A model generated the notes under the pieces. That model ran no database searches. It was not told the origin of the DNA and was given only the letters and a program-made list of their open reading frames with translations. Positions 17,880 to 29,199 of a stretch of 64,000 bases of DNA are shown here, piece by piece; position 1 is the stretch's first letter, and each line of letters opens with the position of its first letter. The stretch is from Campylobacter jejuni (GTDB lineage: Bacteria; Campylobacterota; Campylobacteria; Campylobacterales; Campylobacteraceae), in NCBI RefSeq assembly GCF_001457695.1, contig NZ_LN831025.1:868001-932000 (forward strand), given 5' to 3'. Both the position numbers and the translations under genes were made by a program.

Positions 17880-18554
17880 TTAAATTTGAAATTGGTTAAG
17901 TTCGCTTTCGAGATTATGACACACTATTTTTAACTCATCTGCAACTTGAAGCAGAATTTTAGAAATTTCTTCATTCTTTTCACTTACTTCAACATTTTCT
18001 TGCATACGAGAAAGTAAATTTTGTATATTCTCTTGGGAAATTTTTATTTTTTCAGTACATTGAGTTACCAAAGCCCTAGCATCTTCGTTACATAATTTAA
18101 CCTCATTAGCATCATCAACCAATAAAGCGGTGTCATCATTTAAAGCTTGTACACTTTGAGCATTTTTCTTTAATTCTGCACTAACCTCATTAATACTTTG
18201 CAAAAGCTCTTTTGTAATTTGAGCTACATTTCCCAAAAATTCTTCACTGTTCTGAGCCAACTGCCTAACATCCTCAGCAATTACAGAAAAACCTCGTCCA
18301 AATGCACCAGCCCTAGCTGCTTCTATACCAGCATTTAGGGATAGTAAATTGGTTTTATCTGCGATCTCATCCATCATTTGAGTTGCTTTTTGTATATTAC
18401 CTGCTTGATTGACCATGTTTTCAACTTTTTTGGCCAATTCATTTTCATTTTGGGATACTGTTGATACTTTATTAGCAACATTAAACAAAGATTTAAGCAT
18501 TTGCTCTAATAATAAAAAGGATTTTTCATTGGCACTATTTGCCTTATTTGACAA
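17880..18554 (-). CDS. Chemoreceptor Tlp7, C-terminal signalling fragment
   Basis: 224 residues of cytoplasmic methyl-accepting coiled coil with the conserved hairpin tip [21 protein letters not shown] (about 68-88). The frame opens upstream of a TTG at 18554; GGAGA about 9 bases ahead could serve as ribosome site for independent translation. It is the second half of the receptor whose first half ends at 18665; one missing base separates the frames. Reports from memory describe both Tlp7 halves as separately expressed in strain 11168. It interacts with CheA/CheW. Confidence 0.8.
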   Translation of the reverse strand: MSNKANSANEKSFLLLEQMLKSLFNVANKVSTVSQNENELAKKVENMVNQAGNIQKATQMMDEIADKTNLLSLNAGIEAARAGAFGRGFSVIAEDVRQLAQNSEEFLGNVAQITKELLQSINEVSAELKKNAQSVQALNDDTALLVDDANEVKLCNEDARALVTQCTEKIKISQENIQNLLSRMQENVEVSEKNEEISKILLQVADELKIVCHNLESELNQFQI

Positions 18555-18664
18555 ACTAGCAAGTTCTCCAAGTTCATTGCCAACATTTGCACCAAGTTTA
18601 AAACTTTGATCTATTTGCTTATGACTTTGTGAACTGATATCACTTAAAGAAATAGCATTTGAAT

Positions 18665-19474
18665 TTAAAAGATTGCTTTGTTTTCTACATTTTTTGAATT
18701 ATGGCTTGCACCGCTAACTGCCTTGTGAGTTTTTTCAATAAATTGATTGATATATCCACAAGCTAAAGCAATTTCATCTTGACCTTTAACTGAAATACGA
18801 GCTTTTAAATTGCCACTTCCTTGAGCTAATTCTTTAGCATGATTTAAAAGCTCTAAAACGGGCTTTCCAACAACAACTTTAAGCATTAAAAGAACCACAC
18901 AAAGGGTAAAAATCAAAGCAATAGTAAATATTATAATATAAGATTGACTGGTTTTGCTTATATCTTTTTGAACACCTTCTAAAGAATGCGATATATCCAT
19001 AACCCCTATCACACTCCCTACATTAGCATTTGCATGACAAGCAACACAACTTTCATCTGCAATCAAAGGGCGTATCAATCTTAAATGCACAACACCATTT
19101 ATATTTTCTTCTAAAGCTTGAATTTTAGGATTTGAAAATTGTTCTATAATACGCTTATCATTTGAAATTTGAGGGGCTTTCATCTCAAAAAGATCTATAG
19201 TATCTTTTGAAGGATAAATTTTAATATCACTAATACCCTCTATACTTTTTGCATCTTCAATGGCTTCTTTAATTTTTTCAGGATCTCCTAAATTCATAGC
19301 CATTCTCATTGTTTGAAAAACAGAAGTACTTACGGTATCTAAATTTGCCCTGCTCATTTTATTGGCAGTATTTTTAAAGTCCAAATTTAAAATCACTTGC
19401 ATTACAATAAAACTTATAAGCAACACCACAAAAATTGCAGCAGAAACCTTAAATCCTATAGTTTTAAACATCAT
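18665..19474 (-). CDS. Chemoreceptor Tlp7, N-terminal sensor fragment with CxxCH motif
   Basis: 269 residues: membrane segment 10-29, periplasmic domain of about 145 residues, second membrane segment 179-200 and a HAMP domain (about 200-255). The periplasmic part resembles the DUF3365/Tll0287-like family and has CVACH at 143-147, a c-type haem attachment motif. The reading frame stops at TTT-TAA; one extra T in the TTTT run near 18675 restores continuity with the signalling fragment. Ligands reported for Tlp7 include formate (from memory). Confidence 0.82.
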   Translation of the reverse strand: MMFKTIGFKVSAAIFVVLLISFIVMQVILNLDFKNTANKMSRANLDTVSTSVFQTMRMAMNLGDPEKIKEAIEDAKSIEGISDIKIYPSKDTIDLFEMKAPQISNDKRIIEQFSNPKIQALEENINGVVHLRLIRPLIADESCVACHANANVGSVIGVMDISHSLEGVQKDISKTSQSYIIIFTIALIFTLCVVLLMLKVVVGKPVLELLNHAKELAQGSGNLKARISVKGQDEIALACGYINQFIEKTHKAVSGASHNSKNVENKAIF

Positions 19475-19505
19475 AGTTTCCTAAAAATAAAATTTTTCGG
19501 AAATA

Positions 19506-19549
19506 TTTTACACATAATTTATTTAATTTTTATTGAATTATGTGTAAAA
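19506..19549. promoter_or_regulatory. Perfect 14-bp inverted repeat between purH and tlp7
   Basis: TTTTACACATAATT at 19506-19519 and its exact reverse complement at 19536-19549, with a 16-base spacer. It lies 20 bases after the purH stop and 31 bases before the tlp7 start, both on the minus strand, so it may be the purH terminator or an operator for tlp7. Confidence 0.5.
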
Positions 19550-19569
19550 AACATAACATTCCATTAAAC

Positions 19570-21102
19570 TTAATGTAAAAAATGTCTTACTCCTGTAAAA
19601 TAAAGCGCCATACCATACTCATCGGCTGCTTTTACCACTTCATCATCTCTTATGCTTCCGCCTGGTTCTACTATAGCTTTAACCCCTACTTTACTTGCTT
19701 CATCTATGCTATCTCTAAAAGGGAAAAAGGCTTCACTTGCTAAAACACAACCTTGCAAATCAAGCCCCATTTCTTTAGCTTTAACGATCGCTGCCTTTGC
19801 TGCATCGATTCTACTTGTCATACCCATACCTATAGCCACCATAGCACCATTTTTTACATAAACAACATTGTTTGATTTGGTAAATGCTGCTATTTTCATA
19901 GCGATTTCAAGATCTTTTAATTCTTCCTTACTTGCCTCTCTTTGACTCATAAGCTTTGCATTTTTAAGCTCATCTTCGCCCACTTCATCGCTGTTTTGAT
20001 ATACAAAACCCCCATCAATATGTTTAAAATCATATTTATCAAAACTGCGGATTAAAAACGGACTTTCTTGAGTGAAAATTTTAATGCGTTTTTTACCTTC
20101 AAACACAGCTAAAGCTTTTTCATCTACATTGGCTGCGATGATGACTTCTACATAAATTTCATTGATTTTATTTGCTAAAGCCTCATCAAGAGTTCCATTG
20201 ATTGCAACCACTCCTCCATAAGCACTGACGCTATCGCATTTTAAAGCATGTATATAGCTTTGTACTAAATTTTCTTTTATAGCAAAACCGCAAGGATTTC
20301 CATGTTTTACTATAGCAATAGCTGGAGCTTTATCGAAACTACTAGCTAAGTTTAAAGCTGCGTTAATATCGGTTAGATTATTAAAACTTGCTTCGCCTTT
20401 AAGGGATTTGAAATTTGCACTAAAAAAGGCATCAAACTCGTATAAAGCCCCTTTTTGATGTGGATTTTCTCCATATTTTGTATCAAATACTTTTTGTCCT
20501 ACTATAAATTTACTCGCTCCAAAACCTCCGTTAAAGCGTTCATTCATATAATTTGCAATATAAGCATCATAATTTGCCGTATGCTCATAAGCTTTTATCA
20601 TCAAATTTAAACGAAAATTCTCATCATTTTGACCTTTTTTTAAAGTCTCAATCACTTTTTCATAATCAAGCGGATCGCAAAGTACCATCACATCTTTATA
20701 GTTCTTTGCTGCACTTCTTATCATCGCAGGCCCACCTATGTCGATATTTTCTATAATTTCATCAAAATCATCGCTCATGATGGTGGTTTTTTTAAAAGGA
20801 TATAAATTCACACAAACTAGATCAATGCCTAAAATTTCATTTTCTTTTGCTTGTTTGATATGATTTTCATCGCTTCTTTTATGCAAAATCCCACCGTGAA
20901 TCTTAGGGTGCAAAGTCTTCACACGCCCTTCAAAAAGCTCAGGACTCTTTGTAAAATCACTCACTTCTATAACTTTTATTCCATTTTCTTTTAAAAGCTT
21001 AAAAGTCCCGCCTGTTGAAAGAATCTCAAAGCCTAAATTTTCAAGCTCTTTGCCAAATTCTACTATGCCTTCTTTATCACTCACACTAAGTAATGCTCTC
21101 AT
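19570..21102 (-). CDS. purH: Bifunctional AICAR formyltransferase/IMP cyclohydrolase
   Basis: 510 residues, normal length. N-terminal MGS-like cyclohydrolase domain ([10 protein letters not shown] near 30, [13 protein letters not shown] near 63) and C-terminal formyltransferase with KYGENPHQ near 208, VKHGNPCG near 265 and AEAFFPFRD-type sequence near 463. Last two steps of IMP synthesis. Ends the long minus-strand run; the preceding gene stops 2 bases upstream. Confidence 0.97.
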   Translation of the reverse strand: MRALLSVSDKEGIVEFGKELENLGFEILSTGGTFKLLKENGIKVIEVSDFTKSPELFEGRVKTLHPKIHGGILHKRSDENHIKQAKENEILGIDLVCVNLYPFKKTTIMSDDFDEIIENIDIGGPAMIRSAAKNYKDVMVLCDPLDYEKVIETLKKGQNDENFRLNLMIKAYEHTANYDAYIANYMNERFNGGFGASKFIVGQKVFDTKYGENPHQKGALYEFDAFFSANFKSLKGEASFNNLTDINAALNLASSFDKAPAIAIVKHGNPCGFAIKENLVQSYIHALKCDSVSAYGGVVAINGTLDEALANKINEIYVEVIIAANVDEKALAVFEGKKRIKIFTQESPFLIRSFDKYDFKHIDGGFVYQNSDEVGEDELKNAKLMSQREASKEELKDLEIAMKIAAFTKSNNVVYVKNGAMVAIGMGMTSRIDAAKAAIVKAKEMGLDLQGCVLASEAFFPFRDSIDEASKVGVKAIVEPGGSIRDDEVVKAADEYGMALYFTGVRHFLH

Positions 21103-21104
21103 TT

Positions 21105-21875
21105 TTACCTTTCTAAATGTTTTTTAACTTTTTCGTAAGCTTCGTTGATTTTTTGAAATTTCTCTATACCGATTTTAAGCTCTTCTTCACTAACATTGTT
21201 TGCATTTAAAATATCAGGATGATATTTTTTTGCTAAATTGCGGTATTGTTTTTTTACCGCATTTAAATCCGCATTATTTGAAAGTTCTAAAATAGCAAAA
21301 GCTTCATCAAGGCTTAATTCTTTTTTAGTACTTTTTAAATTTGAAAGACTTGCTACAAAAGCGTCTAATTCGCTTTTTGCTATATCAAAGGCTTTAGCGA
21401 TTTGCTCTAAAATTTCACGCTTTTTAGCATTAAAATCTGCATCGATTAAAGCCATAAAAACAAGCACACGCAAGACATTAAAACGCTCATTTTTAGGTAA
21501 AGGCACTTCTTTTAAAAAATCTTTTGCCACATAAAAAGCATCGCTTAAATTTTCTTTATGTTCATTAAAACTTGCTTTTAAAAAAGCTCTTTCTTTTTCA
21601 TCTTTGGCATTTGCATCTAAAAGATCTTTGATCATTTCAGCTTCATTTTCACTTACCCTACCATCACTTTTTGCAATTTTTGCCAAAAGTGCAATAACAT
21701 AGTAATTCATACGCCTTTTAAACTCATCCATTCTTTCTTCCATAACCCCACGAGCAAAACCCTTAGCAAAGCCTTTGGCTCCTCTTGTAGCTGAGTTTAA
21801 AAAATCCTGTTTTCCCCAAGTTTTATAATACCAGTAAAACACCAAAACAACGAGTATAATTAAAACTAAAGTCAT
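21105..21875 (-). CDS. TerB/DnaJ-domain membrane protein (DjlA-like)
   Basis: 256 residues: an N-terminal membrane anchor (2-18), a TerB-like domain (about 55-165, [16 protein letters not shown]) and a C-terminal J domain with the HPD tripeptide in KKYHPDIL. This matches the DjlA family of membrane-bound DnaK cochaperones. It overlaps purL by 4 bases. The membrane segment is unusually Tyr/Trp-rich at its end. Partner presumably DnaK. Confidence 0.8.
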   Translation of the reverse strand: MTLVLIILVVLVFYWYYKTWGKQDFLNSATRGAKGFAKGFARGVMEERMDEFKRRMNYYVIALLAKIAKSDGRVSENEAEMIKDLLDANAKDEKERAFLKASFNEHKENLSDAFYVAKDFLKEVPLPKNERFNVLRVLVFMALIDADFNAKKREILEQIAKAFDIAKSELDAFVASLSNLKSTKKELSLDEAFAILELSNNADLNAVKKQYRNLAKKYHPDILNANNVSEEELKIGIEKFQKINEAYEKVKKHLER

Positions 21876-24058
21876 TGGATTTGCTCTTTAAAACTTTCAA
21901 AATAAAGCTTGTCAAGTTCAGCCTTGCTTAACTCAATGCTATCAAGTTTAAAATGTCTTTGGCTAGTACTCACACCTAATTTATAAGCTTTTACTCCAAA
22001 TTCTTTGGCTAAATTTAAAAAAGCTTCTTCATTTTCTTTGCTAAGCCCTACTATAGCACGACTTGCACTCTCATCAAAAATCATTTTTTCATCATCAAAA
22101 CCACTTGTTAAATTTGCACCCACACTAGAAATAGCAAACATTTTTGCCAAAGTCATAGCAATACCCCCTATTCCTACGCTATTGGCACACTCAAGTAAAG
22201 AATTTTGATTGGCTTTATAAAGCAAATCCCAAAGTGCAAGTTCAGCTTTATAATCAAGCTCTTTAAGACTTCCTGATACTTTTTTATCTTGGATTTTCAT
22301 TACCATAGATCCGCCAAATTCTCCTAAACTTTCGCCCAAAAGATAAACGCTTAAATTTTCTTTTTCAAAACTAGCTTTTAAGGTTTGATTTGCATCTTCT
22401 AAAACCCCTACGCTTACTATAGTAGGACTTGGATAAATACTTACGCCTTCGGTTTCATTATAAAGTGAAACATTGCCACTGACTACTGGGGTATTTAACT
22501 CTTTACAAGCTTCTTTAATACCCTCACAACCTTGTGCGAATTGCCACATCACTTCAGGATTTTGCGGATTTCCATAATTTAAACAATCACTTATTGCCAA
22601 AGGCTTAGCTCCTGTGCAAGCAACCTTTCTTCCTGCAGAAGCTACTGCTAAAGCTGCTCCTATTTTAGGATTTACATAATTTAAGCGTGAATTACATTCT
22701 ATAGCCATAGCCACACTTGCACCATTTTCTTTGATGCGAATAACACTAGCACCTAATCTTCCATCAGCTTTTATGGTATTGGTTTGCACACTTGAATCAA
22801 ATTGATCATAAATAAAAGCTTTATTATTTATATTTTCATTTTGAAGCATTTGTATAAAAAGCTCTTGAATGCTTGATTTTAACTCAAATTTATAGTCTTT
22901 AATTTCACTTAAATATTTTGGCTCGCTTGTAGGGCGACTTAAAATCGGCGCTTTCTCACTTAAAGGCTCGATAGGAATAAGCCCTACAAGCTCATCATGC
23001 CAAAAAAGCTCCATTTTTCCTGTATTGGTAACTTCACCCATAACCACAGCATCTAAATCCCATTTTTTGAAAATTTCTATAACCTTATCTTCATAGCCTT
23101 TTTTCGCACAAATAAGCATTCTTTCTTGAGATTCGCTAAGCATTAACTCATAAGGAGTCATACCGCTTTCACGCATAGGAGTTTTATCTAAGTAAAGTTT
23201 CATGCCACTGCCACTTCTTCCTGCCATTTCAAAAGAACTTGAAGTAAGCCCTGCAGCACCCATATCTTGAATACCCACAATATAATCGGTTTTAAAAAGC
23301 TCTAAACAAGCCTCCATAAGAAGTTTTTCACTGAAAGGATCGCCAATTTGCACTGTAGGACGCAAAGATTTGCTTTCTTCGTTAAAGCTATCACTTGCCA
23401 TAACCGCTCCACCAAGTCCATCACGCCCTGTTTTTGAACCTACATAAATCACAGGATTTCCTACACCTTCAGCCTTAGCATAAAAGATATCTTCACTTTT
23501 ACAAATCCCTAAAGCAAAGGCATTAACTAAGATATTTCCATTAAAACACTCATCAAAAGCACATTCTCCACCTATAGTTGGCACACCCATGCAATTTCCA
23601 TAATGAGAAATTCCATTTACCACGCCTTTAACAAGGTATTTTTGATGTTTGCCGCATTTTTCATCATGAATATCGCCAAATTTTAAAGAATTTAGCCCCG
23701 CAACCACTCTTGCACCCATAGTAAAAACATCACGTAAAATTCCCCCTACTCCCGTAGCCGCACCTGCAAAAGGCTCGATAAAGCTAGGGTGATTGTGACT
23801 TTCTACCTTAAAAACCGCTGCCATACCTTGCCCGATATCAATAACCCCTGCGTTTTCTCCTGGGCCTTGAATCACCCAAGGTGCTTTAGTTGGAAAACCA
23901 TTAAGATATTTTTTACTAGATTTATAAGAGCAATGCTCACTCCACATCGCAGAAATAACCCCAAGTTCTAGCAGATTTGGCTCGCGTCCTAAAATTTCTA
24001 AAATTTGTGCATATTCTTCATCGCTGATTTTATGTGCTTTTATGGTTTCTTTATCCAT
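21872..24058 (-). CDS. purL: Phosphoribosylformylglycinamidine synthase subunit PurL
   Basis: 728 residues, the short PurL type that works with separate PurS and PurQ; neither is in the window. Conserved features include [10 protein letters not shown] near 42, [10 protein letters not shown] near 83, the GGxGDG-type loop GRDGLGGA near 210 and [13 protein letters not shown] near 500. Fourth step of purine synthesis. Ten bases separate it from mnmE. Confidence 0.97.
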   Translation of the reverse strand: MDKETIKAHKISDEEYAQILEILGREPNLLELGVISAMWSEHCSYKSSKKYLNGFPTKAPWVIQGPGENAGVIDIGQGMAAVFKVESHNHPSFIEPFAGAATGVGGILRDVFTMGARVVAGLNSLKFGDIHDEKCGKHQKYLVKGVVNGISHYGNCMGVPTIGGECAFDECFNGNILVNAFALGICKSEDIFYAKAEGVGNPVIYVGSKTGRDGLGGAVMASDSFNEESKSLRPTVQIGDPFSEKLLMEACLELFKTDYIVGIQDMGAAGLTSSSFEMAGRSGSGMKLYLDKTPMRESGMTPYELMLSESQERMLICAKKGYEDKVIEIFKKWDLDAVVMGEVTNTGKMELFWHDELVGLIPIEPLSEKAPILSRPTSEPKYLSEIKDYKFELKSSIQELFIQMLQNENINNKAFIYDQFDSSVQTNTIKADGRLGASVIRIKENGASVAMAIECNSRLNYVNPKIGAALAVASAGRKVACTGAKPLAISDCLNYGNPQNPEVMWQFAQGCEGIKEACKELNTPVVSGNVSLYNETEGVSIYPSPTIVSVGVLEDANQTLKASFEKENLSVYLLGESLGEFGGSMVMKIQDKKVSGSLKELDYKAELALWDLLYKANQNSLLECANSVGIGGIAMTLAKMFAISSVGANLTSGFDDEKMIFDESASRAIVGLSKENEEAFLNLAKEFGVKAYKLGVSTSQRHFKLDSIELSKAELDKLYFESFKEQIQ

Positions 24059-24068
24059 TTTTATCCTT

Positions 24069-25397
24069 TCATTTTCCTAAACAAAAATTACCAAACATTT
24101 CGTCTAAAATTTCATCTCTTTGAAAATCTTTGGTAAATCTTGCAAGTTCATTAATCGCTAAATTAAGTTCAAAAGCAAAAAGCTCTAAAGAACTTTCCTC
24201 TAAAAGCCCCTTAGCTCTAAAAATAGCTTCACTTGAAATTTTACAAGCATTAATAAGATCTAAAGAACTTACCATAATACCTTCACTATCAAAAGAATTA
24301 AGATAATTTTGCAATTCTTCTTTTAACAAAGTGATGTCTTTTTGAGCACTAAGCTTGATAAAATTTTTATTTTGAGTATTTTTGAAAACATTTTCTAAAT
24401 CACTTTTATTTAAAATCCAAAAGATTTTTTTATCAGTATTTGCTAATAAGTCAAAAATTTTCCCATCTTCTTTATCTCGCACTCTTGAAGCATCAAAGAC
24501 TGCCAAAATAATATCTGCATCTTCTAAACTTTTTTTACTTAAAGCTACGCCGATTTGTTCTATAGCATCTTTACTTTCCCTAATACCCGCTGTATCTATA
24601 ATGCGTAATAAATGCGTTCCTAATTTAAAGCTCTCTTCTATAGTATCACGAGTGGTGCCTGCTATATCTGAAACAATAGCTCTTTCATAAGAAAGCAAGG
24701 CATTTAAAAGCGAAGATTTGCCTACATTTGGCTTACCTACAATAGCGATTTTAAAACCTTCTATGAGTCCTTTTTTGCTTTGAGAAAGTGTATAAATTTC
24801 TTTTAAAATTTTAGAATTTTCTTCACACATAGTAGAAATTTGTTCTAATAAATCAGAAGGTAAATCATCATCAGCATAATCAATACTAGTTTCTACAAAA
24901 GCCAAGGTTTTAACCAAATCTGTGCGAATTTTTTCTAAAAGTTCTCCTAAGTTTCCTTGCATGTTGCGTGCTATAATTTTAGCTGCAAGTGCAGATTTTG
25001 AAAGTATGAGATCTTGTATATTTAAAGCTTTTAAAGGAGTCATTTTGCCATTTAAACACGCTCTTTTGCTAAATTCCCCTGCTAAAGCAAGTCTTGCTCC
25101 TAAACTCACAAGTTCTTCGAGTAAAACTTCACTCACACTAAATCCCCCATGAGTTTGAAACTCTATTATATCTTCACCCGTAAAACTATAAGGGGCTTTA
25201 AAATATATCATTATAGCTTCATCGATGATTTCATTATTTTGATTAAAAAGTTTTGTAAAGGTAGCATGGCGGGGGGTAAGTTTGGTTTTGTGGCTAAGCT
25301 TTAAGGCAAATTCTAAAGCCCTTTCACCGCTTAATCTTACAATAGAAATCGAACCCACACCATGAGCTGTGGCAATAGCCGCTATAGTATCACTCAT
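24069..25397 (-). CDS. mnmE: tRNA modification GTPase MnmE (TrmE)
   Basis: 442 residues. N-terminal folate-binding domain, then a G domain with [12 protein letters not shown] at about 222-233, [12 protein letters not shown] and NKSD, and the C-terminal FGNFCLGK carrying the conserved Cys. With MnmG it makes 5-carboxymethylaminomethyl on wobble U of tRNA. Overlaps jag by 8 bases. A run of six G (plus strand) at 25271-25276 lies inside the gene. Confidence 0.96.
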   Translation of the reverse strand: MSDTIAAIATAHGVGSISIVRLSGERALEFALKLSHKTKLTPRHATFTKLFNQNNEIIDEAIMIYFKAPYSFTGEDIIEFQTHGGFSVSEVLLEELVSLGARLALAGEFSKRACLNGKMTPLKALNIQDLILSKSALAAKIIARNMQGNLGELLEKIRTDLVKTLAFVETSIDYADDDLPSDLLEQISTMCEENSKILKEIYTLSQSKKGLIEGFKIAIVGKPNVGKSSLLNALLSYERAIVSDIAGTTRDTIEESFKLGTHLLRIIDTAGIRESKDAIEQIGVALSKKSLEDADIILAVFDASRVRDKEDGKIFDLLANTDKKIFWILNKSDLENVFKNTQNKNFIKLSAQKDITLLKEELQNYLNSFDSEGIMVSSLDLINACKISSEAIFRAKGLLEESSLELFAFELNLAINELARFTKDFQRDEILDEMFGNFCLGK

Positions 25398-26208
25398 CTT
25401 TTTTGAAAAAGTCGTTTATTACAACAAATCTTTGATCATTATTTTGCTTAATTCCTACATACTTATCTGGAAATTCAGCTCTTAACTGCTCTAAAGCGAT
25501 TTTTATCAAAACCCCATCTAAAGGTTTGGTTTGTCCGCGTCCATGAATTTTAATTTTTTCAATCACGCTTTGTAAATAAAGCTGCATACCTTGAATTTGA
25601 TTTTCTAAAAATTGAGCAATCTCAAGGCGCACTAAAAGATTATATTTTAAATTGATCCAATTATGCAAAAGATAAGAAATAGCCTTGTAACGATGTGCTT
25701 CTTTACCTATCATCAAAGCAGCATCTTCCCCATCCAATCGAATCAAAACACAATCTTCATCATACATTCTAAGTTCACTAAGCTCTATTTTAAACTGGGA
25801 GCTTTCTAAAAGTTTTACAAGCTGAATACAAATCTCATCTAAAATATCCTGAGTATTACGCACTCCTTTGCTTTCTCGATGAAAACTATCAAAAATTTCA
25901 TCACTTTTTACTGTGTATTTTTCTTTTTGACTTTTATTTTTTTCATTTTTTATTTCAATCTTGTTTTCTTGTTTTGGCTCATGTGTTTCTGGTTTGTGAT
26001 TTTTTGAACTTGTAAATTCTTTTTTAGGATTTTTTTTCAAAATCCTTTTTTTTACTTTAGCCTCTATAATTGCCTTTTTTCTTCCAAATCCAAAAAAACC
26101 TTTTCTTGGATGCTGAATAATCTCATATTCTAAGTCCATAACAGAACATTCTAAACTTCTTGAAGCTTCTGTTAAGGCACTTTGAAGATCAATGGCTTCG
26201 ATTTTCAT
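25390..26208 (-). CDS. Jag/KhpB-type RNA-binding protein
   Basis: 272 residues: an N-terminal Jag domain (1-52, [18 protein letters not shown]), a Lys/Glu-rich linker (about 55-100), a KH-like domain (about 125-200) and an R3H-like end containing [12 protein letters not shown]. Jag is the usual neighbour of yidC; it overlaps yidC by 4 bases. Role in RNA binding or cell-envelope control is known only in Gram-positive relatives. Confidence 0.85.
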   Translation of the reverse strand: MKIEAIDLQSALTEASRSLECSVMDLEYEIIQHPRKGFFGFGRKKAIIEAKVKKRILKKNPKKEFTSSKNHKPETHEPKQENKIEIKNEKNKSQKEKYTVKSDEIFDSFHRESKGVRNTQDILDEICIQLVKLLESSQFKIELSELRMYDEDCVLIRLDGEDAALMIGKEAHRYKAISYLLHNWINLKYNLLVRLEIAQFLENQIQGMQLYLQSVIEKIKIHGRGQTKPLDGVLIKIALEQLRAEFPDKYVGIKQNNDQRFVVINDFFKKDE

Positions 26209-27797
26209 TTTTCATGCTCCGCTTGTTTTTTGTGATGTTCTTTAGCAAATATTTTATTGATAACCCATTGTTGAACCAAAGAACAAAGGTTATTTACAAA
26301 CCAATAAAGCGTAAGTCCTGCTGGGAAAGTGATAAAGAAAAAAGTAAAAATCACTGGTAAAAATTTCATAATCTTAGCTTGCATAGGATCTTGTATAGTC
26401 ATAGGTGTAATAAGCTGTTGTAAAAACATCGTTGCACCCATTAAAATAGGCAAAATAAAATAAGGATCCATTACCGATAAATCATGTATCCAAAACGCCC
26501 AAGGAGCTGCTTTTAGCTCAATAGCATTAAGCAAAACGCGATAAATAGCAAAGAAAATAGGAATTTGTAAAAGTATAGGCAAACAACCACTCATAGGATT
26601 TGCACCATGTTTTTTATAAAGCTCCATCATGTGCATATTCATTTTTTGTGGATCGCCTTTATAACGCTCTCTAATATCTTTCATTTTAGGAGCAAGATCT
26701 TTAAGCTTATTCATAGAAATCATAGACTTATAAGTTAGTGGGAATAAAATAATACGCACAATTAAAGTCATCACAACGATAGCCCAACCCCAATTTCCTA
26801 TATACTGATGCAAGAAATTCAAAAACTCAAACATAGGCTTAGCAATAAAAGTAAACCAACCATATTCAACAACTGCTTCAAGGCGTGGGTCTATACTTCT
26901 TAAAATCACATGTTCTTTAGAGCCTATATAGCCCCCTGCTTTAAATTCATTATCACTATAAGCAAAAACTATAGGGTTTTGATTAGCATCCTTGCTGATT
27001 GCCACATTTAAAGGTTTATCAAAATTATAAAAGAAAGTTGCATAGTATCTATCAAAAGCCGAAGTCATTACGACATTATTAGCACTTTCATCCTTTTCTA
27101 CATCTCCATCTTTATAAGTTTCAATGGTTTCTTTATTATCCATTACCAAAGCACCATGAACTGTATAACTATCTACGGCAATATTTGGACGATATCCTGG
27201 ACTTATAAAATAATTTGCATTCTTGCTGAGTTTAATTTCTATCTCATAATTTCCTTTTGGACAAAAAGTAATATCTTTTTCGATTTTCAATCCAGAAAGA
27301 TTTTGAGTGAGTTTTAAAACTTGACTTCCATTTTCATCAACAAAAAGATTGCTAGCGTTAGCAACATAAGGAATTTTAAAAGCCTCTGAGTTAATACTTG
27401 GATCACTAAAACGCATTTCTAAAGGATAAGGACTATTTTCCTTGCTAACAAGATTTATAAATTCCCCTTTCTCATTTTGGTATTTTTTATCTTTCAAATA
27501 AAAAGCAGAAATTCTACCAAAAGAGTCAATTTGTGCTTCAAAATGCTTGCTTTGAACCTTAGATATCACACTATCTTGCGAAACTAAAGCTGCACTTGGA
27601 GTATTTGTGGTGGTATTTTGTATATTAGGAGTGTTATTTATGCTTGTGTTTTGTTGATTTTGTTGTGTAATGTTTTGTTCTATTTTTAAAGGTTGTTTTG
27701 GAATGAAAAAATAATCATAAACAACAAAAAATAAAAAAGAAATCACAACAGCTAAAAGTATACGCTTTTGCTGAAAAATATTATTTGAATTATTCAC
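26205..27797 (-). CDS. yidC: Membrane protein insertase YidC
   Basis: 530 residues of the Gram-negative type: N-terminal membrane anchor (about 10-28), a Gln/Asn/Thr-rich linker, a periplasmic beta-domain (about 75-330) and the conserved insertase core with [35 protein letters not shown] and later membrane segments to about 515. It inserts inner-membrane proteins alone or with Sec. Starts 4 bases inside yidD. Confidence 0.96.
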   Translation of the reverse strand: MNNSNNIFQQKRILLAVVISFLFFVVYDYFFIPKQPLKIEQNITQQNQQNTSINNTPNIQNTTTNTPSAALVSQDSVISKVQSKHFEAQIDSFGRISAFYLKDKKYQNEKGEFINLVSKENSPYPLEMRFSDPSINSEAFKIPYVANASNLFVDENGSQVLKLTQNLSGLKIEKDITFCPKGNYEIEIKLSKNANYFISPGYRPNIAVDSYTVHGALVMDNKETIETYKDGDVEKDESANNVVMTSAFDRYYATFFYNFDKPLNVAISKDANQNPIVFAYSDNEFKAGGYIGSKEHVILRSIDPRLEAVVEYGWFTFIAKPMFEFLNFLHQYIGNWGWAIVVMTLIVRIILFPLTYKSMISMNKLKDLAPKMKDIRERYKGDPQKMNMHMMELYKKHGANPMSGCLPILLQIPIFFAIYRVLLNAIELKAAPWAFWIHDLSVMDPYFILPILMGATMFLQQLITPMTIQDPMQAKIMKFLPVIFTFFFITFPAGLTLYWFVNNLCSLVQQWVINKIFAKEHHKKQAEHEK

Positions 27798-28135
27798 TGA
27801 TTTGTCCTTTTAAAGATGATTTTTATAAGATAGAAACTTTTATTTTTATAAGGTATATATAAAAAACAAAGTTGTTTTTTTGCTAAAAATATAGGCTTAA
27901 AACATAAATTTATAGGATAAAAATTTTTAGAAACTCTAGGATAATCAAAACCCCCTTTAAAAAAAGGGTTGCATCTTAAAATTCTAAAAAAAGTAGAAAA
28001 AAAAGCTAGAAAAAAATTCTTTTTTTGAAACTGCCAAAGAGCATACTCAGAACAACTAGGATAATACCTACAAGCAGCGGGTTTTAAAGGGCTTAAGAAT
28101 TTCTGATAAAAACGGAGTATTTTTAGGCATATCAT
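27794..28135 (-). CDS. yidD: Membrane protein insertion efficiency factor YidD
   Basis: 113 residues from the ATG at 28135, chosen because it overlaps the rnpA stop as ATGA; upstream in-frame ATGs at 28144 and 28165 lie inside rnpA. Family motif [16 protein letters not shown] with two Cys (about 22-37) and [12 protein letters not shown]. The C-terminal 40 residues extend beyond the usual YidD core and are basic and aromatic. Confidence 0.9.
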
Positions 28136-28458
28136 TTGAAACATTCTAGTTTTTTCAATCCCCATTTTAGATTTTTTTCTAACCTAGAAAAAGAAAGTTC
28201 AGTGATTTCATTTTTAGCTACAAAAATATATTTGCCATCTTGAAGATATCTTTCAAATTTAGCAAACAAAGCCCTTAAAATTCGTTTTGAACGATTTCTA
28301 ACCACTGCTTTTCCAACTTTTTTACTAGCAACAACTGCTATTTTTTTTTCATAACTATTCAGATAAAAAATAATCACACCTTCGCAATGCCATTTTTTAC
28401 CTACTTTATATACAGATGAAAATTCCTCGTTTGTGCTAAATTTATCAAAATTTTTCAC
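28132..28458 (-). CDS. rnpA: Ribonuclease P protein component
   Basis: 108 residues, normal length, with the RNR motif region [15 protein letters not shown] (about 48-62) and an [10 protein letters not shown] start. Begins with GTG, whose last two bases are shared with the rpmH stop (GTGTGA), so the genes overlap by 4 bases. Confidence 0.94.
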
Positions 28459-28589
28459 ACAGCAAGTCTTTTTCTACCTTTAGCGCGTCTTGCATTGATC
28501 ACCTTGCGACCATTTTTAGTTTTCATACGAACACGAAAACCATGAGTACGTTTTCTTGGAGTGCCATGTGGCTGATAAGTTCTTTTCAT
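28455..28589 (-). CDS. rpmH: 50S ribosomal protein L34
   Basis: 44 residues: starts [18 protein letters not shown], then [20 protein letters not shown] and the basic end RKRLAV. Start ATG at 28589 preceded by AAGGAAAAA. First gene of the rnpA-yidD-yidC-jag-mnmE run, the usual order in bacteria, though here without dnaA upstream. Confidence 0.97.
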
Positions 28590-28607
28590 TTGATTTTTCC
28601 TTAAAAA

Positions 28608-28613
28608 ATTATA
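28608..28613 (-). promoter_or_regulatory. Candidate -10 box upstream of rpmH
   Basis: TATAAT on the minus strand, 18 bases before the rpmH start codon, would give a very short leader. A second candidate, TAAAAT at 28626-28631, would allow a more normal leader. Confidence 0.3.
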
Positions 28614-28719
28614 AAATAAACTTGTATTTTATCTTAATCTTACTTATAAATTGCTTTTGATTAAGAGTAATTTTTAAATTCTTTTGATAAATTTTGAAAT
28701 TATTTTTAAAAGGTTAAAA

Positions 28720-29199
28720 ATGTCAGAATTTAAAATTATTGATTTAAGACAAGAAGATTTAGATATTTTACAAGAAATGATCATAGAATTTGCAAAATAC
28801 GAAGATATGTTAGATTTTCTTCAATGCACGAAAGAAAAACTGGAACATTCTTTACTAAAAAATAAATTTGCTCGTGCTTTTTTGTTAAAAGAAAATGAAA
28901 AAACTATAGGCTATATGATTTATTTTTATACTTTTTCGTCTTTTTGGGGCAGCGGTGGAATTTACCTTGAAGATATTTATATACGAGAAGATTTTCGTAA
29001 AAAAGGTTATGGAAAAGCTGTTTTTAAATTTTTAGGAGAAATTTGCAAAAAAGAAAATTTAAAAAGACTCGACTGGGTTTGCTTAAATGATAATATTTTA
29101 GGTATTAATTTTTATGAAAGTTTAAACGCTAAACATCTTAAACAATGGAGAAATTATCGTCTAAGTGGAGAAAATTTAGAAAAATTGTGTGATTTATGA
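28720..29199 (+). CDS. GNAT family N-acetyltransferase
   Basis: 159 residues from the ATG at 28720 behind AAAAGG; an in-frame ATG at 28684 lacks a ribosome site. GNAT fold with the acetyl-CoA loop EDFRKKGYGKAVF (about 88-100) and GGIYLEDIYI before it, close to the diamine/thialysine acetyltransferase group. It could act on a polyamine, but this is inference. Overlaps the next gene by 4 bases. Confidence 0.85.
   Translation: MSEFKIIDLRQEDLDILQEMIIEFAKYEDMLDFLQCTKEKLEHSLLKNKFARAFLLKENEKTIGYMIYFYTFSSFWGSGGIYLEDIYIREDFRKKGYGKAVFKFLGEICKKENLKRLDWVCLNDNILGINFYESLNAKHLKQWRNYRLSGENLEKLCDL

Noticed and set aside
25271-25276. Run of six G inside mnmE as a phase-variation tract
   Set aside because: Too short for typical C. 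jejuni switching (eight or more), and the gene is an intact core housekeeping gene.
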